A DNA stretch of 64,000 nucleotides from Luteibacter jiangsuensis (lineage in GTDB: Bacteria; Pseudomonadota; Gammaproteobacteria; Xanthomonadales; Rhodanobacteraceae): the NCBI RefSeq assembly GCF_011742555.1, contig NZ_JAAQQR010000009.1, positions 1 through 64,000 of the forward strand. The letters run 5' to 3'. A program made the translations under genes and the position numbers. Shown here piece after piece: positions 42,422 to 50,896 of this stretch (positions are counted from its first letter, which is position 1; each line of letters begins with the position of its first letter). The notes under the pieces were generated by a model. That model was not told where the DNA came from, did no database searches, and was given only the letters and a program-made list of their open reading frames with translations.

Positions 42422-42510
42422 GCGCTTTTGTACGTGGCTTCACCGCACTTTACGGGCACCTGTCGAGGGCCCGTGTTACACCAGACAAACCCCGTGCGAG
42501 GTACACGACC

Positions 42511-43566
42511 ATGAAAGCGGCACGCATGCATGAGTACGGCAAACCACTCGTCCTGGAGGACATTCCGGTTCCGGACATCGCCGAAGACGAGGTGCTGGTG
42601 CAGGTCAAGGCGTGCGGCATGTGCCGCTCCGACGTGCAGCTGATCGACGGCTATTTCCGCCCGTATGGCGACCTGAAGCCACCCTTGACCCTGGGGCATG
42701 AGATCACCGGAGTCATCGCGAAGATGGGATCGCTCGTCCCGAAGGGCGCCGGCATCGTCGAAGGCGGCCACGTCGTGGTGGCACCGGGCTGGGGCGATGG
42801 CATCTGCCGCCACTGCCAAGTGGGCGACACACAGATATGCCCGAACGTGCGTTGGCCCGGCTTCGGTCCGGTAGGCGGATTCGCGGAGTACATCCCGGTG
42901 CCCGTTCGCTACGTGATCAAGGTCGGCAAGCAGCTCGCGTTCGAGGAACTGGCGCCGCTGACCGACGCGGGCCTCACCACCTACCGCGGCATCCGCAAAC
43001 TACGCGATGCCGGCGCGGTCGGCCCGGACCGGGTGATCGGTGTACTCGGCGTGGGCGGCCTCGGTGCCTACGCGGTGCAGTATGCGCGCCTGCTCGGCGG
43101 CGGGGCGCGCGTCGTCGCCCTGGCGCGAAGCGAAGAGAAACTCGCGGTCGCGCGCGATTACGGTGTCGACCACACCATCGCCGTCAAGGACAAGTCGGAA
43201 GCGGACATCAAGAAGGACCTGACCCAGGCTTTCGGGCAGGGTGACCTCGACGCCATCATCGACTGCACGGGCGCCCCGGCCATGATCCAGCTGGGAATGA
43301 GCCTTCTCTCCACCAGCGGCCACTATGTCGACGTCGGCCTGGTCGGCGACCGCATCGACATCCCCTTGTTCCCGCGCGTGTCGCGGGAACAGAGCTTCCA
43401 TGGCTCGTTCTGGGGCAACAACGCCGACCTGATGGAAGTCATGGCGCTGGCCGCTCAGGACAAGATCCGCCACACCATCAAGACCTTCGGCTTCGACGAG
43501 GTGAACACCTATATCGACCAGTTGCGCTCGGGCGACATCGTGGGGCGCGCGGTCATGACGTTCTGA
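42511..43566 (+). CDS. Zinc-dependent alcohol dehydrogenase (MDR family)
   Basis: The 351-residue medium-chain dehydrogenase starts MKAARMHEYGKPL. Catalytic zinc ligands are in CGMCRSD and LGHEITG. The NAD-binding glycine motif is GVLGVGGLGAYAVQYA (about 174-189). The structural-zinc loop reads GDGICRHCQVGDTQIC, which has three of the usual four cysteines. The substrate cannot be assigned. GAGG lies nine bases before the ATG. First gene of a likely four-gene operon with DJ-1/PfpI, ABM and MFS genes; an upstream out-of-frame extension into the antiporter gene is not coding. Confidence 0.9.
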   Translation: MKAARMHEYGKPLVLEDIPVPDIAEDEVLVQVKACGMCRSDVQLIDGYFRPYGDLKPPLTLGHEITGVIAKMGSLVPKGAGIVEGGHVVVAPGWGDGICRHCQVGDTQICPNVRWPGFGPVGGFAEYIPVPVRYVIKVGKQLAFEELAPLTDAGLTTYRGIRKLRDAGAVGPDRVIGVLGVGGLGAYAVQYARLLGGGARVVALARSEEKLAVARDYGVDHTIAVKDKSEADIKKDLTQAFGQGDLDAIIDCTGAPAMIQLGMSLLSTSGHYVDVGLVGDRIDIPLFPRVSREQSFHGSFWGNNADLMEVMALAAQDKIRHTIKTFGFDEVNTYIDQLRSGDIVGRAVMTF

Positions 43567-43602
43567 TCGATCCATCATCGAACCAGCATTGGAGCTATCG
43601 CC

Positions 43603-44280
43603 ATGCGCGTGAAACATGTGCTCTGTATCGCCACGAACACGGCCGTCATGGGCCCGTATGAACGAACCGTCGGGTTCTTCTTTCCCGAGATTGCGCATCC
43701 CTTCGAAGTACTGGAGGAAGCCGGCGTCGCGGTCGAGTTCGCCTCGCCACTGGGCGGCATCGTTCCCGAGGACGGCTACGACCCCAGCGACCAGGTTCAG
43801 AAGAAATTTCGCGACAGCGCGGCATACCGCCGCCTGCAGCACAGTCGCAAGTTGTCCGAGGTGGACGTTCGCGATTACGACGCCATCTTTTTTCCGGGCG
43901 GACTCGGACCGATGGAAGACATTTCAAGAGACCGCTACGTGAAGCAGGCGGTGCTCCAGGCCTGGGCCGCCGGGAAAATCGTTTCCGCCGTATGCCATGG
44001 ACCGGTGGCGTTCCTCGGCGCACGCCTCGATGACGGTACGCCGTTCGTCAAGGGCCGCAAGCTCACGTCCTTCTCGAAAGCCGAGGAAGATGGCTATGCC
44101 GCGCGCGACGTGTCGTTCGATCTCGAAGGTGTGTTCCGCGAAGCAGGCGCGCAGTACAGCTGCGCCGAGCCATGGCAGCCTCATCTCGTCGTCGACGGGC
44201 ATCTCATCACCGGACAGAACCCGGCGTCGGGCACGCTCGTGGGAAAGGCCATCGCCGAAGCGCTGGCGAAGGTGGAATGA
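43603..44280 (+). CDS. DJ-1/PfpI family protein
   Basis: The 225-residue product has the nucleophile-elbow cysteine in SAVCHGPVAFL and the conserved FFPGGLGPMED. This resembles the Hsp31/glyoxalase III-like branch of DJ-1 proteins, which handle methylglyoxal or glycated products, with family members of uncertain activity too. It follows the alcohol dehydrogenase by 36 bases and precedes a small monooxygenase, which supports a reactive-carbonyl role by context only. Confidence 0.87.
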   Translation: MRVKHVLCIATNTAVMGPYERTVGFFFPEIAHPFEVLEEAGVAVEFASPLGGIVPEDGYDPSDQVQKKFRDSAAYRRLQHSRKLSEVDVRDYDAIFFPGGLGPMEDISRDRYVKQAVLQAWAAGKIVSAVCHGPVAFLGARLDDGTPFVKGRKLTSFSKAEEDGYAARDVSFDLEGVFREAGAQYSCAEPWQPHLVVDGHLITGQNPASGTLVGKAIAEALAKVE

Positions 44281-44311
44281 TTCCGACACTGCCTACCGAA
44301 GGAACAACCGC

Positions 44312-44611
44312 ATGGCTTCGACACGCGTAAAGACGGTGGCCATCCTCACGGCAAGAGAAGGCAAGGAACATGAACTGGAGGAGCTCCTGCGGAGCATGAC
44401 CGGTCCTTCCCGCGCCGAACCAGGCAACCTCCATTACAACCTCTGGCGCGCGCGGGAGCGCCACGGCGAATTCGTCATCGACGAGTTGTATGCCGACGCG
44501 GAAGCCGCGGCGGCGCACCGGGCCAGCCCGCATTACCTGCGTTACCTCGGGCGAATCAACGAACTCGCCACGCGGCACGCCATTCCCCTGGATGCGGTCG
44601 ACACGATCTGA
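44312..44611 (+). CDS. Antibiotic biosynthesis monooxygenase (ABM) domain protein
   Basis: The 99-residue small dimeric-type ferredoxin-like fold has the family pattern VKTVAILTAREGKEHELEEL, EPGNLHYNLWRA and FVIDELYADAEAAAAHRAS. Members include YgiN-type quinol monooxygenases that need no cofactor. GAAGGAAC precedes the ATG at 44312. It lies between the DJ-1/PfpI and MFS genes on the same strand, with gaps of 31 and 12 bases. Confidence 0.85.
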   Translation: MASTRVKTVAILTAREGKEHELEELLRSMTGPSRAEPGNLHYNLWRARERHGEFVIDELYADAEAAAAHRASPHYLRYLGRINELATRHAIPLDAVDTI

Positions 44612-44623
44612 GGCGATATCCCC

Positions 44624-45862
44624 ATGCATGAGAAAGCATTCGAGGCACAGTGCCGGTCGGTGCAGGTTCATTGCGACGAACGCAACGACGGCCGGCGTCG
44701 TTCCTTGACCCTGTTCGCCCTGGCGCTCGGCAGCTTTTGCATCGGTACGTCCGAGTTCGCCAGCATGGGCGTGCTGCAATTGTTCTCCGCGTCGCTCGGC
44801 ATCAGCCTGCCCACGGCGACCAACGCCATCACCGCGTACGCCTTCGGCGTCGTCTTCGGCGCACCCGCGGTCACCCTGGCCGCCGCCAGGCTGAACCGGC
44901 GAACCTTGCTGCTTTGTCTCATGGTGCTCTTCGTGCTGGGCAACGTGCTGTCCTCGCAGGCGGCCAACCTCGGGATGTTCGCTGCCGCCCGCTTCGTGAG
45001 CGGCCTGCCGCAGGGCGCCTACTTCGGAGCGGGCGCCGTCGTGGCTTCCTACGTCGTCGGTCCCGGCAAGGGAGGAAAGGCCTTCGCCATCGTCATGACC
45101 GGTCTCACCGCGGCAACCATTGTGGGGGCGCCTCTCGCCACGTTTCTCGGCCAGCACGTTGGTTGGCGGAACACCTATCTCGCCGTCGCCGGCCTCGGAT
45201 GCCTCGCCTTCCTCGCCTTGCTGGCCTGGGTGCCGCGCACCGACGCCCTGCGCGGCGCGCCGGTGGTGCAGGAGCTGAGTGCGCTGCGCAAGGGTCCGGT
45301 ATGGGTCACCATGCTCGTCGCGGCGCTTGGCGTGGCCAGTATCTTCGCCGTGTACACGTTCATCGGCCCCTTCGTCACCGACGTGGTCTCCCTGGATCGT
45401 GCCTGGATACCCGTGGCACTCGCCCTTTTCGGCATCGGCATGACCGTGGGCAACGTATGGGGTGGCGAACTGGCCGATCGTTACCCGGCACGGGGCTTGA
45501 TGCTGGGTTATGGCGGAGCCTTGCTTGTGCTGACAACGCTGGCCACGGCGGGCGACAACGTATGGGTCCTCATGATCGCGCTGTTCGGCGTGGGCACCAC
45601 GATGATGATCGCCATACCCACCGTACAGGTGCGCCTCACGCGGTTCGCACCAGAGGCTCCCACCTTGATGGGGGCCATGAACCTGGCGGCCCTGAACGTC
45701 GCCAACGCGATCGGCGCGTGGGGCGGCGGCCTGGTCGTCGCCGCCGGCATGGGTCTGCTCGCTGCCGCATGGGCCGGTTTCGTGTTCACCTTGCTCGGGC
45801 TGCTGGTGTTCTGGCTGTCCTTGACCGTGGCACCACGGTTCGCCAGGGCGCTGCCGGGCTGA
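44624..45862 (+). CDS. MFS transporter, DHA1-type exporter
   Basis: The 412-residue product has 12 hydrophobic segments and the AraJ/YdhP-like signature FCIGTSEFASMGVLQLF in the first helix, plus RFVSGLPQGAYFGAGAVVA and a GWRNTYLAVAGLG loop. Such drug:proton antiporters export sugars, purines or toxic compounds. It begins with a hydrophilic lead of about 27 residues; a shorter start cannot be excluded. Last gene of the cassette starting at 42511; its stop abuts the convergent regulator gene. Confidence 0.88.
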   Translation: MHEKAFEAQCRSVQVHCDERNDGRRRSLTLFALALGSFCIGTSEFASMGVLQLFSASLGISLPTATNAITAYAFGVVFGAPAVTLAAARLNRRTLLLCLMVLFVLGNVLSSQAANLGMFAAARFVSGLPQGAYFGAGAVVASYVVGPGKGGKAFAIVMTGLTAATIVGAPLATFLGQHVGWRNTYLAVAGLGCLAFLALLAWVPRTDALRGAPVVQELSALRKGPVWVTMLVAALGVASIFAVYTFIGPFVTDVVSLDRAWIPVALALFGIGMTVGNVWGGELADRYPARGLMLGYGGALLVLTTLATAGDNVWVLMIALFGVGTTMMIAIPTVQVRLTRFAPEAPTLMGAMNLAALNVANAIGAWGGGLVVAAGMGLLAAAWAGFVFTLLGLLVFWLSLTVAPRFARALPG

Positions 45863-46273
45863 TCAGGTGCCCGTCCCGCTCCAGCGCCACGACCACGTGC
45901 CGCCGCACCACACGGGCCGCGTGCTCGTGGACAGCGCAGCGTCGTCCACCCGGACGGCGCTGGCGAGGAAGGTATAGCCCCGGCCCGGGATGCTGGCAAT
46001 GTAGCGGGCACCCTCGCCGTCGCGCCCCAGCGCCTGGCGCAGGTTGGCGATCTGCACGCGTACGTTCGATTCGCCGACAACCAGGCCCTGCCACGCGACC
46101 GACATCAGCTCGCGCGGTGTCACGACGGCGCCCCGCCGTTCGACGAGCACCACCAGGATGTCGAAGGCGCGACTTCCCAGCTTCACCACCTCGCCGTCAC
46201 GGTACAGGGTGCGCGATGCGGGTTCGAGACGAAACGGACCAAAGAGAGACGTGGCGTGCATGGGGTGCTCCAT
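45863..46273 (-). CDS. Winged-helix regulator, isolated CadC/OmpR-type DNA-binding domain
   Basis: The 136-residue product is essentially a Trans_reg_C domain: FGPFRLEPASRTLYRDGEVV, LGSRAFDILVVLVERRG, VQIANLRQALG and the wing YIASIPGRGYTFLA. There is no receiver, membrane or sensor domain, and the last 25 residues are Trp/Ser/Gly-rich and unlike the family, so the gene may have lost a C-terminal part. Start at 46273 has AAGGA upstream. It is convergent with the MFS gene and divergent from the response regulator. Confidence 0.75.
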   Translation of the reverse strand: MEHPMHATSLFGPFRLEPASRTLYRDGEVVKLGSRAFDILVVLVERRGAVVTPRELMSVAWQGLVVGESNVRVQIANLRQALGRDGEGARYIASIPGRGYTFLASAVRVDDAALSTSTRPVWCGGTWSWRWSGTGT

Positions 46274-46433
46274 GGGCTTTCCTTGGGACAACGTAGGCCG
46301 ACTCATCCCGCTGTCCCATCCCTTTCGGGACGGATCTGCTCCCCATCGACGAGGGGCGCACGTTCACTCCGATGGGTATTGACCACACAGTGCGGCCGTT
46401 GCAGGGTGGCGGTCATCACGTCCAGGGACTGCC

Positions 46434-47078
46434 ATGATGGAAGACGCGAACAACGCAGGCAGCCTGATTCGCGTGCTGGTGAGCGACGACCATCCGGTGA
46501 TGCGGCACGGCCTGCGCGCCGCCATATCCACGCAAGCGGACATGGTTCTGGTCGGCGAGGCGGAGAACGGCCGCGAGGCGATCAGGAAGTATCGCGAGCT
46601 ACGTCCCGGCGTGGTGCTCATGGACCTGCAGATGCCGGATGTCGATGGCCTCGACGCCATCGAGGCCATCCGTGGCGAATTCCCCGACGCCAACATCATC
46701 GTGCTTACCAGCTTCCCCGGCGACGCACGGATCATGCGCGCGCTGATGCTGGGCGCGACCTCCTACCTGCTGAAATCGTCAACGCTCGAGGAGATCATCC
46801 GGACGATCCGCGCATCCATCGCCGGCAGGCACGTGGTTGATCCGGATGTCGCACACGACCTGGCCGCCTATGCGGGCACCGAGATGCTGACCCCGAGGGA
46901 GATCGCCGTACTGCAGCTCGTGGCGCAGGGACACGGGAACAAGATGATCGCCGCCGAGCTTTTCGTCTCGGAGGAAACGGTGAAGTCGCGCATGCGCAAT
47001 ATCCTCGGGAAGCTCGGCGCCAGCGACCGCACGCATGCGGTGATACTCGCCATGCAACGCGGCTTCCTGAAGCTTTAG
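46434..47078 (+). CDS. LuxR/NarL-family response regulator
   Basis: The 214-residue product has a receiver domain with the acidic pair at about D18-D19, phosphoacceptor D64 in VVLMDLQMPD, Ser/Thr in VLTSFPG and the lysine in YLLKSST. A C-terminal LuxR helix-turn-helix begins LTPREIAVLQLVAQGH. It needs a HisKA_3 kinase partner; the nearest in the window is the sensor at 36959, 6 kb away. It is divergent from the winged-helix gene and convergent with the aldo/keto reductase, 3 bases away. Confidence 0.92.
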   Translation: MMEDANNAGSLIRVLVSDDHPVMRHGLRAAISTQADMVLVGEAENGREAIRKYRELRPGVVLMDLQMPDVDGLDAIEAIRGEFPDANIIVLTSFPGDARIMRALMLGATSYLLKSSTLEEIIRTIRASIAGRHVVDPDVAHDLAAYAGTEMLTPREIAVLQLVAQGHGNKMIAAELFVSEETVKSRMRNILGKLGASDRTHAVILAMQRGFLKL

Positions 47079-47081
47079 GCG

Positions 47082-48095
47082 TCAGTCGTCGCCCGGCAGC
47101 GGCGCGCCCGGGTCGACAAGACCCTGCTCGCGCAGCGCGAGCCAGAACGAACGGGGAACCTGCTCGCGCAGGGCGTCCTTGTCCTCGGCGATTCGACCCG
47201 GATGGCTGGCACCGGGGATGACGGCCGCGACGGCCGGATGCGCGAGACAGAACTGCAGGCCCGCGGCCTTCATGCCGATGCCGTGCGCGTCGGCAAGCGC
47301 ACGAATGCGCGCGACCTTTTGCAGAATCTCCGGACTCGCGGGGGCGTACTCGAAATGCTTGCCGCCGACGAGCGCACCGGAGCTGTACGGGCCGCCGACA
47401 ACGATGCCGAGGCCTTCCCGCTCCACCGTGGGCATGACCCGCTGCAGCGCCTTGGCATGGTCCAGCAACGAATAGCGGCCCGCGAGGAGGAAGCCGTCCG
47501 GACGCGGTGCGTCCAGTTCGAGCAGAAGCTCGATCGGTTCCACGCGGTTGACGCCAAGCCCCCACGCCTTGATCACACCCTCGTCGCGCAGGCGATCCAG
47601 CGCGCGAAACGCTCCCTTTCGTGCGCTCTCGAACATGGCGAGCCACTCGTCGCCGTAAAAGTCCTGCGCCACATCGTGCACCCATGCGATCTCGATGGTG
47701 TCGACACCCAGGCGGCCAAGGCTGTCTTCGATGGAACGCAGGGTCGCGTCTTCGGAGTAATCGTTCACCACCTTGTTGGGAAGACCGTAGCGGAACACGT
47801 CCCCCTTCTCACCCAGGTCGCGTTTTGCGACGTCTTCCACTTCGTCCAGCACGATACGACCCACCTTCGTGCTGATGACGTAATCCTCGCGGGCGTGACC
47901 CCTGAGCGCCCGGCCCAGGCGTATTTCGGCGAGGCCCGCGCCATAAAGCGGCGCGGTGTCGAAATAGCGGATGCCGTGGTTCCAGGCGGCTTCCACGGTG
48001 GCCTGCGCCTCATCCTCCGGAATGTCCCGGAACATGTTTCCCAGCGGAGCGGTGCCAAAACCGAGCGGATCGGTGAGGAGATCTTTCAGTGCCAT
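47082..48095 (-). CDS. Aldo/keto reductase
   Basis: The 337-residue TIM-barrel NADPH oxidoreductase has the catalytic tetrad: Asp and Tyr in YFDTAPLYGAG, Lys in ISTKVGR, and His in EIAWVHD. The C-terminal cofactor segment VAAVIPGASHPGRIAED is typical. The pattern resembles the D-threo-aldose (fucose) 1-dehydrogenase branch, but the substrate is uncertain. No clear operon partner. Confidence 0.9.
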   Translation of the reverse strand: MALKDLLTDPLGFGTAPLGNMFRDIPEDEAQATVEAAWNHGIRYFDTAPLYGAGLAEIRLGRALRGHAREDYVISTKVGRIVLDEVEDVAKRDLGEKGDVFRYGLPNKVVNDYSEDATLRSIEDSLGRLGVDTIEIAWVHDVAQDFYGDEWLAMFESARKGAFRALDRLRDEGVIKAWGLGVNRVEPIELLLELDAPRPDGFLLAGRYSLLDHAKALQRVMPTVEREGLGIVVGGPYSSGALVGGKHFEYAPASPEILQKVARIRALADAHGIGMKAAGLQFCLAHPAVAAVIPGASHPGRIAEDKDALREQVPRSFWLALREQGLVDPGAPLPGDD

Positions 48096-48269
48096 GGGTG
48101 CGTTCCCGGTGCAGACGTCGTGGAGCCTTCACGCGACACGCTATCACCGTGACCGACATAGGGGTGCGTCAAGTGACGCTAAATGCCGTCAAGACACGGC
48201 GTCCCGGCAAACAGCGACAAAGGTGCCGCCCTTGCGGAGTCGGGAGAGGGTGAAATATCGTGCCGAGCC

Positions 48270-48965
48270 ATGGAGCCATTCTTCAAGCTGCCGCTTGGCG
48301 GCCCCGCCTTGGAATTGCCGGCTGCCTTTGCCCTGCGTTTCGATGCGGAGGGTTTCCGCGAAGACGATTTTTCACGACACGGCATCGTCTGCCCGCCCTC
48401 CATCGCACGCTCGGTGCCGAAACGCCAGGCCGAATTCCTCGCGGGCCGGCGGTGCGCATTACGGGCCTTGCGCGACCTCGGTTGCAACGTCGGCGATCTG
48501 CCCATCGGGCCTGACCGCGCCCCTGTCTGGCCCCCGGGATTCCTGGGCAGCATCACGCATGCCGGCACGGTCGCGGCGGCTGTGGCGGTACCGACCGGCA
48601 GCATGCGGGGCATCGGTATCGATATCGAATGCGTGGCTACCGGCGCCGCGCTCGACGCGCTGGAGACGACGGTCATCGTCGCAGCGGAGCGTAGCTTGGT
48701 CGATACCTTGTCCCGATCCATGGGACGCGCGGAAGCCCTTACTCTCGTCTTTTCGGCAAAGGAGAGTTTCTTCAAGGCTGCCGCGAAGGCCGTGGGCCGC
48801 ATTTTCGATTTCCAGGCGATACACATCGTTGACGTGTCGCAACGGGGCGTTCTTGAGTTCGAGGTCGCCGAAGAACTCTCCGTCGATTTCCCTCTCGGAC
48901 GCCGCCTGGAGGTGAGCACCACGCGTATGGACGAGCATACGCTCATAACGGCGTGTGTCTGGTAG
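48270..48965 (+). CDS. 4'-phosphopantetheinyl transferase (EntD-like)
   Basis: It transfers phosphopantetheine from CoA to carrier proteins. The 231-residue product has the magnesium site GIDIE (D118, E120) and the FSAKESFFKA motif with E165 and K169, plus the N-terminal RQAEFLAGRRCALRAL typical of the EntD/Sfp group acting in siderophore or polyketide synthesis. I prefer ATG at 48270; an in-frame ATG at 48183 would add 29 residues without a better ribosome binding site. No carrier-protein, NRPS or PKS gene is in the window. Confidence 0.87.
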   Translation: MEPFFKLPLGGPALELPAAFALRFDAEGFREDDFSRHGIVCPPSIARSVPKRQAEFLAGRRCALRALRDLGCNVGDLPIGPDRAPVWPPGFLGSITHAGTVAAAVAVPTGSMRGIGIDIECVATGAALDALETTVIVAAERSLVDTLSRSMGRAEALTLVFSAKESFFKAAAKAVGRIFDFQAIHIVDVSQRGVLEFEVAEELSVDFPLGRRLEVSTTRMDEHTLITACVW

Positions 48966-49009
48966 CACGGGAAAGTCTGCGGCAGCCATGAACCGCGACC
49001 TTCCCCGGC

Positions 49010-49906
49010 TTAAACGGCGACGTCCGCCTTGATCGCGGGATGCGGCGCATAACCGACCATCTCGAAATCGTCGATGCGATAGCCGTCGATGGAATCCGCC
49101 TGCCCCACCAGCTTCAGGGCCGGCACCGCGCGAGGTTCGCGGGAGAGCTGCAAGCGGGCCTGGTCGAGGTGATTGAGATACAGGTGCACGTCGCCCCCGA
49201 CCCAGACGAAATCGCCGAGCTGGAGCCCTGCCTGTTGCGCGATCATCTGCATGAGCGCCACAGCCCCTACCCAATTGAAAGGAGCGCCCAGCAGGAGATC
49301 GCAACTACGCTGATACAGCATCAGGCTCAGGCGGCCGTTCGTATCGACATGGAACTGGTAGACCATGTGGCACGGCGGGAGGGCCATGCTCGAAATCTCG
49401 GCCACGTTCCACGCGTGGAACAGCATGCGCCTGCTGTAGGGATTGGTGCGCAATGTATCGATCAGGGTCTGGATCTGGTCGTAGACCACACCGTCCGCGC
49501 CCTGCCAGCGGCGCCACTGCTTTCCGTATACAGGGCCCAGATCGCCCCAGGCGGCCGCGAAGCCCTCGTCTTCCATGACGCGGCGTTCGAACTCTTCCTG
49601 CGAGACCTGTTCGCCGGTTTCCTTGCGGAACCTGGCCAGCGGCCAGTCGCTCCAGATGCGCACACCTTCGAGGAGCAGCGGGCGGATATTGGTCCCGCCA
49701 CTCAGGAACCAGAGCATTTCCTTGACGGCGAGCTTCCAGTGCACGCGCTTGGTCGTAAGGACCGGAAACTCGCCGCGGCCGATGTCGAAGCGCGCGTACG
49801 CGCCGAAGACCGACAGGGTGCCGACGCCGGTGCGGTCGATGCGCTTGTCCCCCTGTTCGAGGACGCGCGTCATCAGATCGAGGTACTGGAATTCGGGATG
49901 CCGCAT
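49010..49906 (-). CDS. thyA: Thymidylate synthase
   Basis: Methylates dUMP to dTMP using methylenetetrahydrofolate. The 298-residue product has the catalytic cysteine C179 in ALPPCHMVYQF, plus the conserved RIDRTGVGT, WELSGGTN-like FLSGGTN and LPLSLMLYQRS-type RLSLMLYQRSCD segments. It has a longer insert near 80-140 than the E. coli enzyme, seen in many other bacteria. It follows lgt by 15 bases on the same strand, the common lgt-thyA order. Confidence 0.96.
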   Translation of the reverse strand: MRHPEFQYLDLMTRVLEQGDKRIDRTGVGTLSVFGAYARFDIGRGEFPVLTTKRVHWKLAVKEMLWFLSGGTNIRPLLLEGVRIWSDWPLARFRKETGEQVSQEEFERRVMEDEGFAAAWGDLGPVYGKQWRRWQGADGVVYDQIQTLIDTLRTNPYSRRMLFHAWNVAEISSMALPPCHMVYQFHVDTNGRLSLMLYQRSCDLLLGAPFNWVGAVALMQMIAQQAGLQLGDFVWVGGDVHLYLNHLDQARLQLSREPRAVPALKLVGQADSIDGYRIDDFEMVGYAPHPAIKADVAV

Positions 49907-49921
49907 GACGAGTGGATGGCC

Positions 49922-50746
49922 TCAGGTGGCGGCCGCGGCAGGCGCGACCGGGGCGTAAGGAGCGCGGCGCGACATTGCGAGCAAGACGATGCCCACGGCG
50001 ATCAGCGGCAAGGAAAGGATCTGCCCCATCGTGACCCAGCCGAAGGCGAGGTAACCGAGCTGCGGATCGGGCACGCGGACGAACTCGATGGTGAAGCGGA
50101 ACAGGCCATACAGCAGCCCGAACAGGCCGGACACGGCATAGCGCCGCCGCGGCTTCATCGAGAAGATCCACAGCACCACGAACAGCACCACGCCTTCGAG
50201 GGCGAATTCGTAGAGCGGGTTCGGGTGTCTCGGCAGCGCGTCCGGCGCGTGCGGGAAGATCATGCCGATGGGCAGGTCGGTAGGCTTGCCCCACAGTTCG
50301 CCGTTGATGAAGTTACCCAGGCGGCCGAGGCCCAGGCCCAGGGGCACGAGTGGGGCCACGAAGTCCACGGTGTCGAAGAACTTCACGCCATTGCGGCGGG
50401 ACCACCATAGCCCCGCGACCAGCACGCCGAGCAGGCCGCCATGGAAGGACATGCCGCCGTCCCATACGCGGAAGATGGCGAGCGGGTCCGTCCAGATCCA
50501 GTCGATGGCCGTGTAGAAGAGCATGTAGCCCACGCGGCCGCCGAGCACCACGCCCATCATGGCGTAGAACATGAGGTCGCCGAAGCGGTCGGCTGAAACC
50601 GGCAGGCGGCCCTGGCGCCGGCGATACTCGCCCAGTGCCCAGCCCCCAAGGAATCCGCCCAGGTACATCAGGCCATACCAATGGACCTGGATGGGCCCCA
50701 GGGAAAACGCGACAGGATCGATATCGACGACGAACGGAGTGGCCAT
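49922..50746 (-). CDS. lgt: Phosphatidylglycerol:prolipoprotein diacylglyceryl transferase
   Basis: First step of lipoprotein maturation in the inner membrane. The 274-residue product has seven hydrophobic helices, the [11 protein letters not shown] motif with its essential histidine, and the Lgt signature [19 protein letters not shown] ([10 protein letters not shown] core). I use ATG at 50746 ([10 protein letters not shown]), rather than 50776. It is cotranscribed with thyA and divergent from the S9 peptidase. LspA, the next enzyme of the pathway, is encoded at 3286. Confidence 0.95.
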   Translation of the reverse strand: MATPFVVDIDPVAFSLGPIQVHWYGLMYLGGFLGGWALGEYRRRQGRLPVSADRFGDLMFYAMMGVVLGGRVGYMLFYTAIDWIWTDPLAIFRVWDGGMSFHGGLLGVLVAGLWWSRRNGVKFFDTVDFVAPLVPLGLGLGRLGNFINGELWGKPTDLPIGMIFPHAPDALPRHPNPLYEFALEGVVLFVVLWIFSMKPRRRYAVSGLFGLLYGLFRFTIEFVRVPDPQLGYLAFGWVTMGQILSLPLIAVGIVLLAMSRRAPYAPVAPAAAAT

Positions 50747-50896
50747 GCAGGTGCCTGGATCGAGAGCAGGCGCCAAGTGTACCGCCCGGCATGGCGCAGG
50801 TCGCCTTGTGGCGAACGCCCGGATCGGCTATATCGGCGGTCAGGAACCGTCCGGGGGGACGGCGATACGGATCCATCGACCCACAGGGGAAAATCC

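Noticed and set aside
41206-42510. N-terminal extension of the alcohol dehydrogenase
   Set aside because: It overlaps the antiporter gene out of frame; the standard MDR N-terminus begins at 42511 with a ribosome binding site.
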